Shown here piece after piece: positions 52,718 to 63,300 of a DNA stretch of 64,000 nt. The position numbers and the translations under genes are program-made. The stretch lies in the NCBI RefSeq assembly GCF_028372415.1, contig NC_092872.1, positions 551,137,705-551,201,704 on the forward strand, in the 5' to 3' direction. Origin of the DNA: Notamacropus eugenii (taxonomy: Eukaryota; Chordata; Mammalia; Diprotodontia; Macropodidae). Position 1 is the first letter of the stretch; every line of letters starts with the position of its first letter. The notes beneath the pieces are model-generated. The model did not search any database, was not told the DNA's origin, and saw only the letters and a list, made by a program, of their open reading frames with translations.

Positions 52718-53090
52718 GATAGTATACTATTGTGCTATAAGAAATGGTGAAGAAATTTCAGAGAAACTTGGGAAGACTTAAGTGAACTGATTCAAAGTGA
52801 GGTGAGTAGAACCAGGAGAAGAATTTATACAATAACAGCTAACTTATAACAATTTATACTATAACAACTATATTGTAATGACAAAGAACTTTGAAATACT
52901 TAGGGATTCTCCCCAGTGCAATGACCAGACACAGTTATAGGGAACTTAGGATGAAGCATGATAGAGAGATGATAGATGAACTCAGAGTGCATATTGTTTT
53001 TGGACATAGCCAGTGCAAGAATTTGTTTTTGTTTGACTAAATATGTTTGTAACATTCTTTTTTTCTTGCTTTCTCAATGAAGGGGGCGGA
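52718..53090 (+). mobile_element. L1 3' end fragment
   Basis: Sense L1: 'ctattgtgctataagaaat', 'agagaaacttgggaagact', 'agtagaaccaggagaagaa' (end of ORF2), then 3' UTR up to 'tttctcaatgaaggggg'. This is the segment the L1 at 26700-29117 would need next, but it is a separate copy. Confidence 0.8.
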
Positions 53091-53094
53091 GATG

Positions 53095-53575
53095 AAGAAA
53101 GTACTCTGTTTGGCATCAAAGTCCTTCATAACCTAGCCTTCTACCTTTCCAGTCTTTTTATGCATTACTCCCAAATATGTATTCTTCTTTCTAGTAACGT
53201 TGGCCTCAAGACTGTTCTATGAAGAAGGCACCCCATCTCTTTGTTCTGGGCATTTTCTCTGCCTGGAATGTTCTTCCTCCTCCTCTCTGACTCTGACCTC
53301 CCTGGCTTCCTTTTAGTTCCAACTAAAATCCCACTTTCTACCAGAAGCCTTCTCTAACCCCTCTTAAATCCAGGGTGTTCATTCTTTTAATTAGTTCCTA
53401 TTTATTCTCTTTATACCTTGATTTATAGGTATTTATTTGCATTTTGTCTCCCCCTTTAGACTGTAGTTTCTTGAGGCAGAGACCATTTTTTGTCTCTTTT
53501 TGTATCTAGCACTTAGCACAGTGCCTGACATACAGTAGGCACTTAATAAATGCTTACTGAATGAATGAAGAGAAT
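53095..53575 (+). repeat. L2-type LINE 3' end with intact terminus
   Basis: 'tttggcatcaaagtccttc', 'ctttccagtctttttatgc', 'gttccaactaaaatcccac', 'gacctcccttgg'-type text, 'tagcacagtgcctgacata', 'acttaataaatgcttactg' and the short tandem tail 'aatgaatgaa' typical of L2. Confidence 0.8.
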
Positions 53576-53619
53576 TCAGACTTGAAAAGAAAGTATAATT
53601 GAATAATAATAGTAATAAA

Positions 53620-53785
53620 GAAATAGCACGGCACTGGAAATCAGAGGACTTGAATCTGAATCCTTGTTTATCTTCTGTCTATACACTATTTGATCTTGGG
53701 CAAGTCCCTTCCCCATGCTAGAGTTCAGATTCTTCATTTAAAAAAGAGAAAGTTGGACTAGATGATTTTCAAAGTGTATTTAAAT
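53620..53785 (+). repeat. MIR/Ther-type CORE-SINE
   Basis: 'aaatcagaggacttgaatc', 'tatttgatcttgggcaagt', 'agttggactagatgatttt'. Confidence 0.7.
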
Positions 53786-54165
53786 GATAAAGTTTTAGGA
53801 TTTCTTTTCTCTTCCTTTTCTGTGGTTTCCCCCTTCCCTTTTTCTTTCCCCACTTTTCTATATGCCTTAAATCTGTCATCAAAGTGGTTCCTGGTGAATG
53901 ATGAATGCTACCATCATAATCTGGCTGCTTTAAAACAAAGCTTGGTGAAGTAGGGTTAAATGAACACATCTAGGGGCCTTCAAAGAGGAAAGAAACAGTA
54001 AGGGTAAACTGAGGGCTCTGTGTAGTACCCTGGAGAGCAGCCATGCCTGGTGTCTTTTACCTGGGCTGACTGTATGGATATAAGCTTCCGGGCATTTTTA
54101 GTACCAGATGTCCTAGCCACCTCAGGACGTTTGCACAACAGAAAACAGTATAGCATAAAACAAGA
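53786..54165. other. Unassigned sequence
   Basis: No repeat or gene recognised. Overlapping frames on both strands at 53762-53969 are low in complexity. Confidence 0.4.
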
Positions 54166-54169
54166 AACA

Positions 54170-54560
54170 TCTTTTAAATAGTCTACTCTGTGTAGGACAC
54201 TGTGTTAGCAGGGGAGATACAAAAGATCAGTCAGATACTTTCCTGCCTTCAAGGAACTAACAGCCTAGCAATAGGATAAAACACTAGCACAGGTAGCTTG
54301 TGATGTGCAGTATTCTCTATAACTTTATCTGAGAGTTGCAAAACAAAATGCTGGATGAAATCTCAGGGGGAATGCCATTACTACTGGGGACCAAGAAAGG
54401 CTTCATGGGGTAGGTACATTTGAGCTGAACTTTAAAAGATGGGTTGAACTAAAGTAAAGAATGGGAGGGGACACATTCTGGACATTGGAAACAATATATA
54501 CAGAAGCACATTAGGCTCAGGATCTTAGGATATGTTTTGGAGGTATGGCAGGAGAAGGGA
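54170..54560 (-). repeat. L2-type LINE 3' portion
   Basis: Antisense: 'ctgtgtaggacactgtgtt', 'ctgccttcaaggaactaac', 'gaaaggcttcatggggtag', 'tgagctgaactttaaaaga'. Confidence 0.7.
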
Positions 54561-55060
54561 AGGAATAAGAATTTATATAATGCTTCCTACATGCCAGGCA
54601 TTATACTAATTGCTTTAGAAATATTACCTCATTTGATCCTGTGAGGTAGGTCCTGTTATTATCCCCATTTTACAGTTGAGGGAATTGAGGCAAATTAAGG
54701 TTAAATAATTTACCCAGGTCACACAACTACTAAGTGTCTGAATCTGGATCTTGACTCCGGCCTTAACACTCTATCCACCTAGCTGCCTCCGTGCATAGAA
54801 TGGTTCATCCTGGGTACAATGAAGAATCCAAGGAGTAGTTACATAAAGTTACTCTAGAAAGGCAAAATGGTGCTATGTGATATCAACTGGTCTAAATTTC
54901 TAGGAAACTGAGTACAAGAAAGGTAAATCAGCTTGCCCAAGTTCACACTAGGTATAAGTGGCAGAGCCAAGATTCCAACCCTGGTACTTCAACTCTGTCA
55001 GACAAAAGAATTGGAATTTTACTTGGTGGGCAAAGGGGAGCCACTGAAGAGTTTTGATCA
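54561..55060 (-). repeat. MIR, then MIR and L2 scraps
   Basis: A nearly complete antisense MIR at 54561-54790 ('cattttacagttgagggaa', 'tatccacctagctgcctcc'). About 54905-55000 is a second MIR piece ('cagcttgcccaagttcaca') and 55020-55060 an L2-like 'ggagccactgaagagtttt'. Confidence 0.65.
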
Positions 55061-55064
55061 GAGG

Positions 55065-55092
55065 ACCACACACACACACAAACATACATATA

Positions 55093-55125
<33 letters not shown>

Positions 55126-55175
55126 CATACACACTTATATGTATATACATATATGTATATATATATTTATAAGAT
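55065..55175 (+). repeat. (CA)n/(TA)n microsatellite
   Basis: CACACA, then about 25 bp of alternating TA, then TATG/CATA steps. It explains the open frames at 54933-55172. Confidence 0.9.
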
Positions 55176-55219
55176 TATTCTAGAAGTGGCATGAATGATT
55201 GGAAGTGTGTACATCAAGT

Positions 55220-55530
55220 CAAGTTAACAAGTATTTATTATGAGACTAACTTGTGCCAGGCACTGTGCTAGGGGCTCGATTGCATATATGAAGGGGAAGT
55301 CTTATTAGGAGGCATCTGGGTACATGATTGTCTGTATAAAGATACTAACAGTGAGAATAAGAGTTAACATTTATGTAGCATTTCAAGATTTATAAAATTC
55401 ATTTCATGTATTACCTCATTTGATTCTTACAACAACCCCATAAGGTATGTGCTGTCAGTTCAGAGGAAGGATATGAACTCAGGTCTTCTTGACTTCAAAT
55501 GCAGCACTCTGTCCACTATGCCACCTAGAG
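55220..55530 (-). repeat. L2 3' end and MIR
   Basis: L2 terminus at 55220-55285 ('ccaggcactgtgctagggg') and antisense MIR at 55345-55530 ('cctcatttgattcttacaa', 'tatgaactcaggtcttctt', 'ctatgccacctagagagg'). Confidence 0.7.
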
Positions 55531-55869
55531 AGGAAAGATGATACTTAAGTTACAAAGATCATACCAATGGAACTTGGAAGGACACTGGATATAAGAAGTG
55601 AAAGAGAGAAAAGAACCAAATATAACCTCAGTTTTTGACCATGGGAGACAGAGAGGAAGGTTGTGTCACTGGCAGAACAAAGGAAATCAGAGGGAAAAGT
55701 GGTTTTAGAGGACAAACTAAGGAGCTCAATTTAGAACTTATAAGGGAGTTGTATACTGTCTGAATTGCTTTACCTAGACCCTGCAACTTAGGCACCCTGT
55801 TGGTAGCCTGGAATAAAGAAGTTGAACCCAGCACCAGAGTGGAAGCTTCCAACTTGCAGAAATAGCTAG
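55531..55869. other. Unassigned sequence
   Basis: No gene or clear repeat recognised. The minus frame at 55628-55852 has no recognisable features. Confidence 0.4.
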
Positions 55870-56290
55870 AGAAGGTGCAAGTGGGAAGGGACCTTAGAGA
55901 TCATGTAATCAAACACTTCATTGTACAGTTGGGGAAACTGATTTGTAGAGGGAGACAGCAGTGACTCGCTCAAAGTCAGAACTAACAGCAAATTACATCT
56001 AGATAGTATTTTAACATTCAAAAGCCTTTCCCTCATAACTAAGGAGAAAAATAGACAGTTCATTCATTATTGTTGTCCTTGTTTTTAACATGATAAGGAT
56101 GCTGAAATTCAGAAAAGTGACATGATTTGCCTGGTATTATAATAATTACCATATTATTATAGTAATACATTTTATTATAATATATGTAAATATAATGTAA
56201 TATTAAAATAGAATAATAATAACTAGTTATTATCAGAAAGAGAATTTGAATCCAGGTCTCCTCATTCCTACTCAGTCATTCTGTGATCCT
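55870..56290 (-). repeat. MIR copies with AT-rich expansion
   Basis: Antisense MIR at 55870-56000 ('gatcatgtaatcaaacact', 'acagttggggaaactgatt'). A second lies at about 56070-56290 ('gctgaaattcagaaaagtg', 'tttgaatccaggtctcctc'), split by an ATT/ATA expansion at 56140-56240. Confidence 0.6.
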
Positions 56291-56404
56291 GCAGATCTGC
56301 TCCAAACTCATAGCCAGAAATCTTGTTGGCACTTATAATTATGTTAACTGGATGAATGAAAACTGATTTTAATTCAGGAAAGTATGTAAAGAGATAATGA
56401 AGGA

Positions 56405-56755
56405 AAAAAACCCCCTCAGTCATTTAAAAAATTTTGACAGCCTATTTAAACACAATATAACTAATTCCTTGGTGTTATGAAGCATGTCTTCAGGAGCTCT
56501 TTCATAATGTTTCTGGGGAGAGGGAACACTCAGGTTTTGATTATTAGATCCTCTGAATCGATTAGAAAAGTAATCAAATGTGTTGCTAGAACAATGGAGC
56601 AATTCTTTATTGGGCTTGAACAGTATGTCATCAAAGACTTCCAATATACTTTTCAGGCTGCCGCAGTCCAGCTGCATATTTATTTCCTCTGTTTTGTTGA
56701 TAGTAACCCAAATGTGAACAATGCTCAGGTAAAAAAACTAGACTGTAGATGAGAC
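56405..56755. other. Repeat-poor island, possible conserved non-coding element
   Basis: No repeat recognised. Motifs include the SOX core AACAATGG at 56590-56597 and the E-box CAGCTG at 56669-56674. Frames of about 85-91 codons are open on both strands over almost the same bases, which is more typical of constrained or low-stop sequence than of one coding exon. No protein family recognised. Confidence 0.35.
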
Positions 56756-56759
56756 CCTA

Positions 56760-56880
56760 GATTCACTCATCAGTCCATATGATAAATTATTGAGCATCAA
56801 CTATTTGTAACATGCTGTGGGTCATACAAAGCAGTATAAAAGACAGTCCAAGAACTTAACAAACTCATCGACAAAACTAT
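56760..56880 (-). repeat. L2-type LINE 3' end
   Basis: Diverged antisense terminus: 'ttattgagcatcaactatt', 'catacaaagcagtataaaa'. Confidence 0.45.
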
Positions 56881-56964
56881 CTTGGGACCAGCAGGGGTTT
56901 GCCCAGGGGGCCAACATTTGGAAGCAGGATATGCATCCTTCCTTTACACTCTAATCTTATCACT

Positions 56965-57280
56965 GGGGACAGCTAGGTGGTGCAGTGAATAGAGCACCAG
57001 TGCAGGAGTCAGGAGGACCTGAGTTCAAATCTCACCTCAGATACTTGACACTCACTAACTGTGTGACCTTGGGCAAGTCACTTAACCCCAACTGCCTCAT
57101 CCTGGGTCATCTCCAGTCATCCTGATGAATATCTGGTCACTGGATTCAGATGGCTCTGGAGGAGAAGTGAGGCTGGTGACCTGCACAGTGCTCCCCCACT
57201 CAAAACAAAGTCAAGTGCAAGTCATGTCATTATTTCTCTGATGGTGTAGTCTTCTTTGGCAACGAAGGACGAACACACAG
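56965..57280 (+). repeat. tRNA-headed SINE with the second RTE-type tail
   Basis: Full-length. Its head matches that of the SINE at 1461-1696, with an A box at 56978-56988 (TGGTGCAGTGA) and a B box at 57023-57032 (GTTCAAATCT). From about 57101 the sequence differs completely: 'cctgggtcatctccagtca', 'agatggctctggaggagaa', 'gtcaagtgcaagtcatgtc', and the end 'ggcaacgaaggacgaacac'. That tail is shared with the repeats at 28652, 31650, 21345 and the LINE end at 36491-36690. Confidence 0.9.
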
Positions 57281-59160
57281 TCCTGTCACTGACATAGAGG
57301 ACTACATTTCCTAACAGAGTTGGTCACCATGGTTGATGTTAGGCAGACAGAGGAGCAAAGGAAAAAGCTCATTCCCTCTGGATATCAGGATATGTGGGGA
57401 GAAAGCACCCTTTCCTTCCCACCCACCCCCCACTCATGCAGTTATCCTCCAAGCCTTCATTTGCCCCATCATTCCTCTTTCCCAGGGTCAGTTTTCTCCA
57501 CTGTCACACTGGTACAACTAAGCCCTGTTGGGGCAGAGTGCCTTTGGCCATGCCTGGCTTGGGCATGTCCAGGGCCATTCAGTAGTATTGGCTGCAGGAT
57601 CAGTGGTGAAGAAGCACTCATAGATCCCTTGTTCTCTATCCCATTCCTTCCTCCCTCTCAGTTAGACTTGTCTCGGGTGCTTAAATCCCAGTTAGGGCTG
57701 AGATAACCTTTACTTAGAAAGTCCTGGAAACTTTTCTCCCTCCCCCATCTACCCCTCACCATTTTTCCCTTCTGTCTTTTCTCTGTGTTGAAATATTTTC
57801 CTTTCCTTCTTTTCTTTCTCATTTGAGCCAAGGGAGAGCATAAAAACTGACCACTAGAAGGTATTCAAGCTGTTTTGTGAGGCTGGTTATTGATGGATAC
57901 TGAAGAAGAAGAAAAGAAGGGCCATTGGGGATGGGAGAGGAAGGAAGAGGACTATGGAGGTTTTGTCCCTATCTTGTACTAAGGAGATGGTAGCACAAGA
58001 AAGAGAAAAGAACTCTAGAGTCTGGTCGAGGCCTTGCCTGAAACCAGGGGACCTAGGTAGGTGTGTTGTTGAGCTAAGAGTGCCAATGAAAGTAATAATA
58101 ATTTGTAAAGAGAAAGGGGGGCAATGTGACTTCCCCAGGGATTCCACAGCAGGGAGGCGATAGGAGGTTTGTCACTGCCAGAAGATTCCTCATATTCTGG
58201 ACTAGAAATGGCTCTGGGTATTTGTACATATCTTTGAGACCTATGGCTGCTTGAAGGCAAGAATGTCTTCCTTTCATCCATTATTCTTCACTTTCTGGCA
58301 TAGTGTTTTATACATGGAAAAAATGTATACATGGAATAAGTGTAATTGAATTGGATTCAAGAGTCTCTATCTTGTCTTCCTCCTTTCATATAAACTTGCT
58401 TCTACAGTATCATGAACTGTATGCTTGCCATTAGTATATACTCTCAGTCTCTTGACATGGGGAAATCATGTGTATGTTTTTTTAGATTTAATGGGTGGGG
58501 ACTATGAGAGAAGAGAGTGAGAAACTCACCCAAATTATATCTGAACCCTTTACATCCTGAGATCCTTTATCTTGATAAAAAAGTCACAGTTTAGAAAAAA
58601 TCCAAGCTACTTTTTTGTATTAAAAATTACCTTTTCTGCTTTAATTATTTCTTCTCTCCCCCCAAATCCATAGCTCCCATCAATCACCCATTTAATAAAC
58701 CTTCAAGTAACAGGTCCTGTTTGAGACCTAAGTACTTGTCAATTAGTCAGACGAAGCATACCATAACAACTGGCTTGGTCTTCTTTGCTTGATGACGTAA
58801 GAAATTTCTTTCTCCTTGTCCCCCTTTTCAGACTAAGAGGAATACCCCCATGCTGCCACATCTACATTAAAAGAGTGTTTTACTGTCATGAAAGACTCTC
58901 CATTGCCATGGATAAAACATCTTATTTATTCTGAAATGGGATCATCAATAATTTGAATGAAACTATGCTCAGCAAAACAAGTGATATTCAAGTATCAACA
59001 TTCTTGGATTGGGAAAGAAAATAAGTATTTGATAACTTTTCAGCTAATTTACAAATGGCTGGTGGAGACGGATCTTTCCTCTGGGAAGCTGGGTTGTAAT
59101 AAAAAAAAAAAAAAGAGGGCAATAACAATTAAGAAAAGCAACAATAAAAATAAGAGATAG
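57281..59160. other. Unassigned, repeat-poor sequence
   Basis: About 1.9 kb without a clear repeat, except an L2-like terminus scrap at about 58280-58360 and an A15 run at about 59100. Plus-strand frames at 57320-57706 and minus frames at 57887-58281 have Pro/Ser-rich translations with no domain. TGACGTAA, an ATF/NFIL3-type core, lies at 58793-58800. Confidence 0.4.
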
Positions 59161-59164
59161 AAAA

Positions 59165-59340
59165 ACAAGATAATAACGGTCACTGATATCTCTTTAAGTC
59201 TTGCAAAGCTATAAGACCCAAATGGATACAGTATTAGCTGTGTCACTTTAGGTCTAACCTTTCTGGGTCCCATTTTCTTTACTTAAAAATGAAGAGGTTA
59301 GACCAGAGGATCTCCAAGGTTTCTTTCAGCTCTGATAGTT
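59165..59340 (+). repeat. MIR/Ther-type CORE-SINE
   Basis: 'attagctgtgtcactttag', 'ggttagaccagaggatctc', 'caaggtttctttcagctct'. Confidence 0.65.
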
Positions 59341-59364
59341 TAGGAGTGTAATAATGGAAACTTT

Positions 59365-59460
59365 CTCTCTTCCTTCCTTCCTTCCTTCCTTCCTTCCTTC
59401 CTTCCTTCCTTCCTTCCTTCCTTCCTTCCTTCCTTCCTTCCTTCCTTCCTTCCTCCCTCT
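59365..59460 (+). repeat. (TTCC)n microsatellite
   Basis: About 85 bp of pure TTCC, (GGAA)n on the other strand. It produces the KEGR-repeat open frame on the minus strand. Confidence 0.95.
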
Positions 59461-60460
59461 CCCTTCCCCCTATCAGTCATAGGCCTGGGAAATAAAATCT
59501 TTTGAAGAGAGGGCAAGAAATATGTGTCTATTACAAAGAGACAGAAAGGGAAGAATTTCATGCACTTGAATAGGGACTTTTATTTTATATGCAGATGCTC
59601 ATGTTCCACTTTACCCATTTATGAACCTCTAACCATACCATTATTGTGGTCAACTAGGACTAGATTGTGTGAGTTGCCACCTAACTTGTAAGCCACACTT
59701 TCATGGAAAGCTTGCAGCTTTCTTTAATTAAAGCCCTTGATCTATACTGCTGCTGAGAGAAAGAAATTTAAACATCATTACTTTAGCAGCTGAGATCCAA
59801 GAAGAAGATTAACATATGTTGATGGGCTTCTGAAATGTGTTTGCTTGGGCTCCAAGTAATGACTGAGCATATAGGTGAGATTTAATGCAGAAAATTCAAA
59901 AATGGAGCGCAATTAGTTTAGTGTGGAAGATAGTGATAATATTTTAATAACATGGGTTTTATGCAAAAATTTGGCTTTCATCTGAGTAATTAAGACTAGA
60001 GAAAGATTTAATGTGTATTTATTGAGCACATAGTAATAATAGCATGTGATTTGAATACTAAGGTGGTGTAGGTGTATTATGACTCTTTATTTTTTCAGTT
60101 CACTACAAGTTGACTCCTTTTTCATAATGTCTATGGAGCTGAACAATGAGATTGGTTCTAAAATGAAATTAGAATCTCTAAGTGTTCTACCCAAATCTTA
60201 GAAAAATTATATCAGAACACTTGATTCATCTTTAAATGCTTGTGAGAAAATACTTTTTTTTTTTTTTTGTAAATCAGCCTTGTAGACTTCTTAAAAATAC
60301 ATTTTTAACCCTTCTTTCAAAAGCTTGAAGGTCCCATCATTATTTGGGACAGCTGAATGGAACGTTGTGTTATAATATGATACTGCCAAAAAGGGGGGGA
60401 GGTGGTCTTCTTTTAATATGCTTCAAGGTTTATGAATTTATGAGTATAGATGCTTCCTCC
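59461..60460. other. Repeat-poor AT-rich island
   Basis: No repeat recognised from about 59500 to 60240. A perfect palindrome CTTTAATTAAAG lies at 59722-59733. Other homeodomain-like TAATTA/ATTAAG cores and ATGCAAAA follow to about 60000. A T15 run is at about 60257. It resembles developmental non-coding DNA but has no proof of function. Confidence 0.35.
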
Positions 60461-61135
60461 TCCAGTGCTGGTCATAACCCCCATGACTTTAGTAGGCTGC
60501 CTAACACATAATAGACACTTAATAGGTTCTTATTGGTGTACGGATTGATTGTCTTTGAGAACTGGTGCTGCTCAAAGAGTCATTAATCTATGGGTAGCCT
60601 TGTGATCGGGGGCTGGTCCAACCAACCAATCAATCATATCAATTTTTTTGAAGAGCGTTTATTATGTGCTTTCTGTGATTCAGGCATTGTACGAAATATT
60701 GGAGATAGATGAATGAAAGTAATCATTGAGTTCAAAGTTGATTTTTTTTAGGTAATGACTGGTGTGGTGTGGGCCCATATGTAGTAAGGATTGTCCTAGA
60801 AGCTGAGGTGGGGAGAGGGGCATTCTAGACATGGAAAACAGACTTCAAAGGAGGTGGGATTCGGAATCTCATGGGTGGGGAACAGTAAGCAGGCCATTTT
60901 GTTTGAAATGTAGCGGGCATGAGGGGGACACAGAAGATTACACTGGTGCCAGATTGTGCAGGACTTAAATGCCAAACAGAGGAGTGTGTATGTTTTACGT
61001 GTTGATTCTTGTTCCAATGAGGTCCCTTCATATTCTGAGATTCTATGATTATCTCATGATTCTTCCTCCACGAAATGTTCTCTTGATCTCTCCCTATATC
61101 CTTCTCTCTCCTCAAATTACTTTGCATTTACTTGT
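60461..61135. repeat. L2-type LINE fragments in alternating orientation
   Basis: Plus terminus at 60461-60550 ('agacacttaataggttctt'), minus copy at 60640-61020 ('gcgtttattatgtgctttc', 'gggcattctagacatggaa', 'ttaaatgccaaacagagga'), plus piece at 61045-61135. Confidence 0.65.
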
Positions 61136-61136
61136 C

Positions 61137-61260
61137 ACAGTATCATAGATTTCTATCTGAAAGGGACCTGAGAGCTCATCTAAGCCCAACCCTCTCATTT
61201 TATAGATGAGGGAACTAAGGCTGAAAGGGGTGGAGTAACTGCCCTAAGGATTCCTTAATA
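61137..61260 (-). repeat. MIR/Ther-type CORE-SINE
   Basis: Antisense: 'tctgaaagggacctgagag', 'attttatagatgagggaac'. Confidence 0.7.
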
Positions 61261-61469
61261 GAAAGTCAATTCTTTCAAGACAACAATGGTATCCTTTTCT
61301 GGGAACCCCAGCCCCAACTCCTAGCATGGTATTTTGCACGTATAAGTAGATGATGTTTAACTGTTGAAATGAAATGAACCCAGAGGAGTCCAGGTATCCT
61401 TACCCTAGGTCCACTTTTCTTTCCATGGCACCATACTACCCATTTCTTATAATTTCTGTGACAATGGGC

Positions 61470-61800
61470 TTCCTTCTTTTGCTACTCAATCCTTTTTCTT
61501 TGTTCCTTCATCTTCCTGTTTTCTAATGGTAGGCATGTTCCAGAGTTCTATTATTGGGCTGTTTTTCTTCTCTCAATAAGATACCATGAGTTCTCTCCTC
61601 CAGATAATCTCTAAAGTCCATCCCAGTTCTTAATCTATGCTCCTATGTGGAAGTCCCACTGGATTAGGAGTCAGAAAAACTGAATTTGAATCTCTCCTTT
61701 GCTACATATTAGTTATGTGACTTTGGGCAAGTGATTTCATCTTCGTGTCTTTATTTGTTGAGAGGATTTGGGGTTAAATGATCTCTAAAGAGTGGAATGG
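61470..61800 (+). repeat. L2 scrap and MIR
   Basis: About 61530-61600 resembles the L2 reverse-transcriptase region ('ttctattattgggctgttt'). A MIR lies at 61640-61790 ('gtcagaaaaactgaatttg', 'gtgactttgggcaagtgat'). Confidence 0.5.
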
Positions 61801-62250
61801 AGCCATGAGTAGCTGGGTAGAAAATCAGGAAAAGCTTCATGTAGTGTGGGTAGCATGAGGTGGGCTTTGAAGGAAGCTAGGAATTCTAATTATTTAATAT
61901 TTTATTTTTCCTCAATTCCATGTAAAAACATTATTTTTCAAACTTGAGTTCCAAATTCTCTGTCCCTCCTTCCCCTCCCCCCTCAGTGAGAAGGCAAACT
62001 ATTTGACATATACGTATGTAGTCATGCAACACAGGAAGCTAGGTATTCTAGGAGGCAGAGGTGAGGAAGGAGTTCATTCCAGGTCTGGGGAACACTGCCT
62101 GTAAAAAAAGAGAAGAGCTTAAGAATGGCGTGCTTTATCTATGAAGAACAAAAAACAAGTTAGGCTAGAATTCAGAGTGCATAAAGTGGAATAAATTCAG
62201 AAAAGAATCAAATTGTAAAGGGGTCTATATGCCACAATAGAAGAGTCTGA
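61801..62250 (-). repeat. L2-type LINE, split by an L1 insertion
   Basis: Antisense L2 on both sides of 61889-62034: 'ggaaaagcttcatgtagtg', 'gtgggctttgaaggaagct' before; 'ggaggcagaggtgaggaag', 'cattccaggtctggggaac' after. Confidence 0.75.
61873..62050 (-). mobile_element. Short 5'-truncated L1 with 16-bp target duplications
   Basis: The insert at 61889-62034 is an L1 3' UTR end in antisense ('ccatgtaaaaacattattt', 'gagttccaaattctctgtc', 'cctcagtgagaaggcaaac'). The flanks gaagctaggaattcta (61873-61888) and gaagctaggtattcta (62035-62050) differ at one of 16 bases. The insertion splits the L2 at 61801-62250 cleanly. Confidence 0.85.
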
Positions 62251-62254
62251 TATA

Positions 62255-62332
62255 ATAAAGGATGGTCCAAAAGTCTTGGTGCAGTTCTAAGCTATTGTTT
62301 AAAGGTGCACCAAGACTTTTGGGGCCCCTGGC
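62255..62332. mobile_element. Mariner-type hairpin MITE
   Basis: A perfect 17-bp inverted repeat, CCAAAAGTCTTGGTGCA at 62267-62283 and its complement at 62306-62322, separated by 22 bp. GTCCAAAAGTCTTGG-type ends are typical of mariner terminal repeats. TATA-like flanking bases fit TA targets but no clear duplication is visible. It lies at the edge of the L2 at 61801-62250. Confidence 0.75.
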
Positions 62333-62439
62333 ATACATACACTTGTGAAGGGACCCTAGCCTGCTGGCCTCCAGTCGTCCCTTAGCTCTGTTTCTGACTC
62401 TCTGGACTTCAAAATCATGTACTGGGTGTCCTCATCCTC

Positions 62440-62700
62440 TCCCTACTTTCAGCTCCCTTTTGTTGATTGTCAACCCCTTAAAGGCAGGGCAGACATTTTA
62501 TTTCCTCCCACCTACATCCTAACTCCTGAACTAGAACCCAAAGCTTCCTGGGGTCCTGGACTGTCGTATTTTTGTCCTTGGATCTTCCATGTTGAGCAAA
62601 GGATTTTACATTCAGCAGGGACTTTGTAAATGTCTATTGAATTAAATTACTGGACATAGTAGATGCTCAAGAAATTCTTGCTGATGTTCAGGAAATCTTC
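62440..62700 (+). repeat. L2-type LINE 3' end, diverged
   Basis: 'tgattgtcaaccccttaaa', 'tacatcctaactcctgaac', 'acattcagcagggactttg', 'tagatgctcaagaaattct'. Confidence 0.5.
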
Positions 62701-63224
62701 CTATTTGTGTCCGTGATAAATAGTTATCATATATACGGGACTGCTCCAGATCTTCTTATCACCTTGAAAAAGGTAGTGTTTCACAAGGTATCAGATTGAA
62801 AGTCCTATGGTCTAAGGCTATTTATATTTGTAAAAAATAAAATTGGGGTGGATTTAGTATATTATTTTCCCTATGACATTCTCCTTCATGCTTTCACTGC
62901 ATTATATGTGTGTATACATATGTATGTATGTATGTATCTCTCTCTCTCTCTATATATATATAATTAACATATTAATTGTTCTTTATTTTCCCAAGGTTAT
63001 GGCAGTGGAAGAGGGAATATTGCACAGGGAACATCTATGGCTGGGGCAGTTTCTTTTAGAACTGTTAAATGGATTAAAGTACAGGTTTAAGACAGGTGGC
63101 TCTTAGAATTTTCTGCTAATGGGAGCAAAATTCCTATATTCCTCTTTTCCTGGGTATGTTTCCTGGGGGAGACACAATCATTTCAATAGGCTTAATGTAT
63201 ATCCCTCACTCTTTGGTATAATGA
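62701..63224. other. Mostly unassigned; microsatellite at 62905-62965
   Basis: An ATGT/TCTC/TATA compound microsatellite lies at 62905-62965. The rest is not recognised. Confidence 0.5.
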
Positions 63225-63300
63225 AGAGAACAATTGTCTGGAAGTAAGCAGCTCTGGGTTCAAACCTCAAATCTTCCAGCTGTGGCCTTAGACAAGTCAG
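63225..63300 (+). repeat. MIR fragment
   Basis: 'agctctgggttcaaacctc', 'gctgtggccttagacaagt'. Confidence 0.6.

Noticed and set aside
57320..57706. 128-codon plus-strand frame rich in Pro and Ser
   Set aside because: Low-complexity translation of a C/T-rich stretch. Other frames over the same bases are also open, and no domain or splice support is seen.
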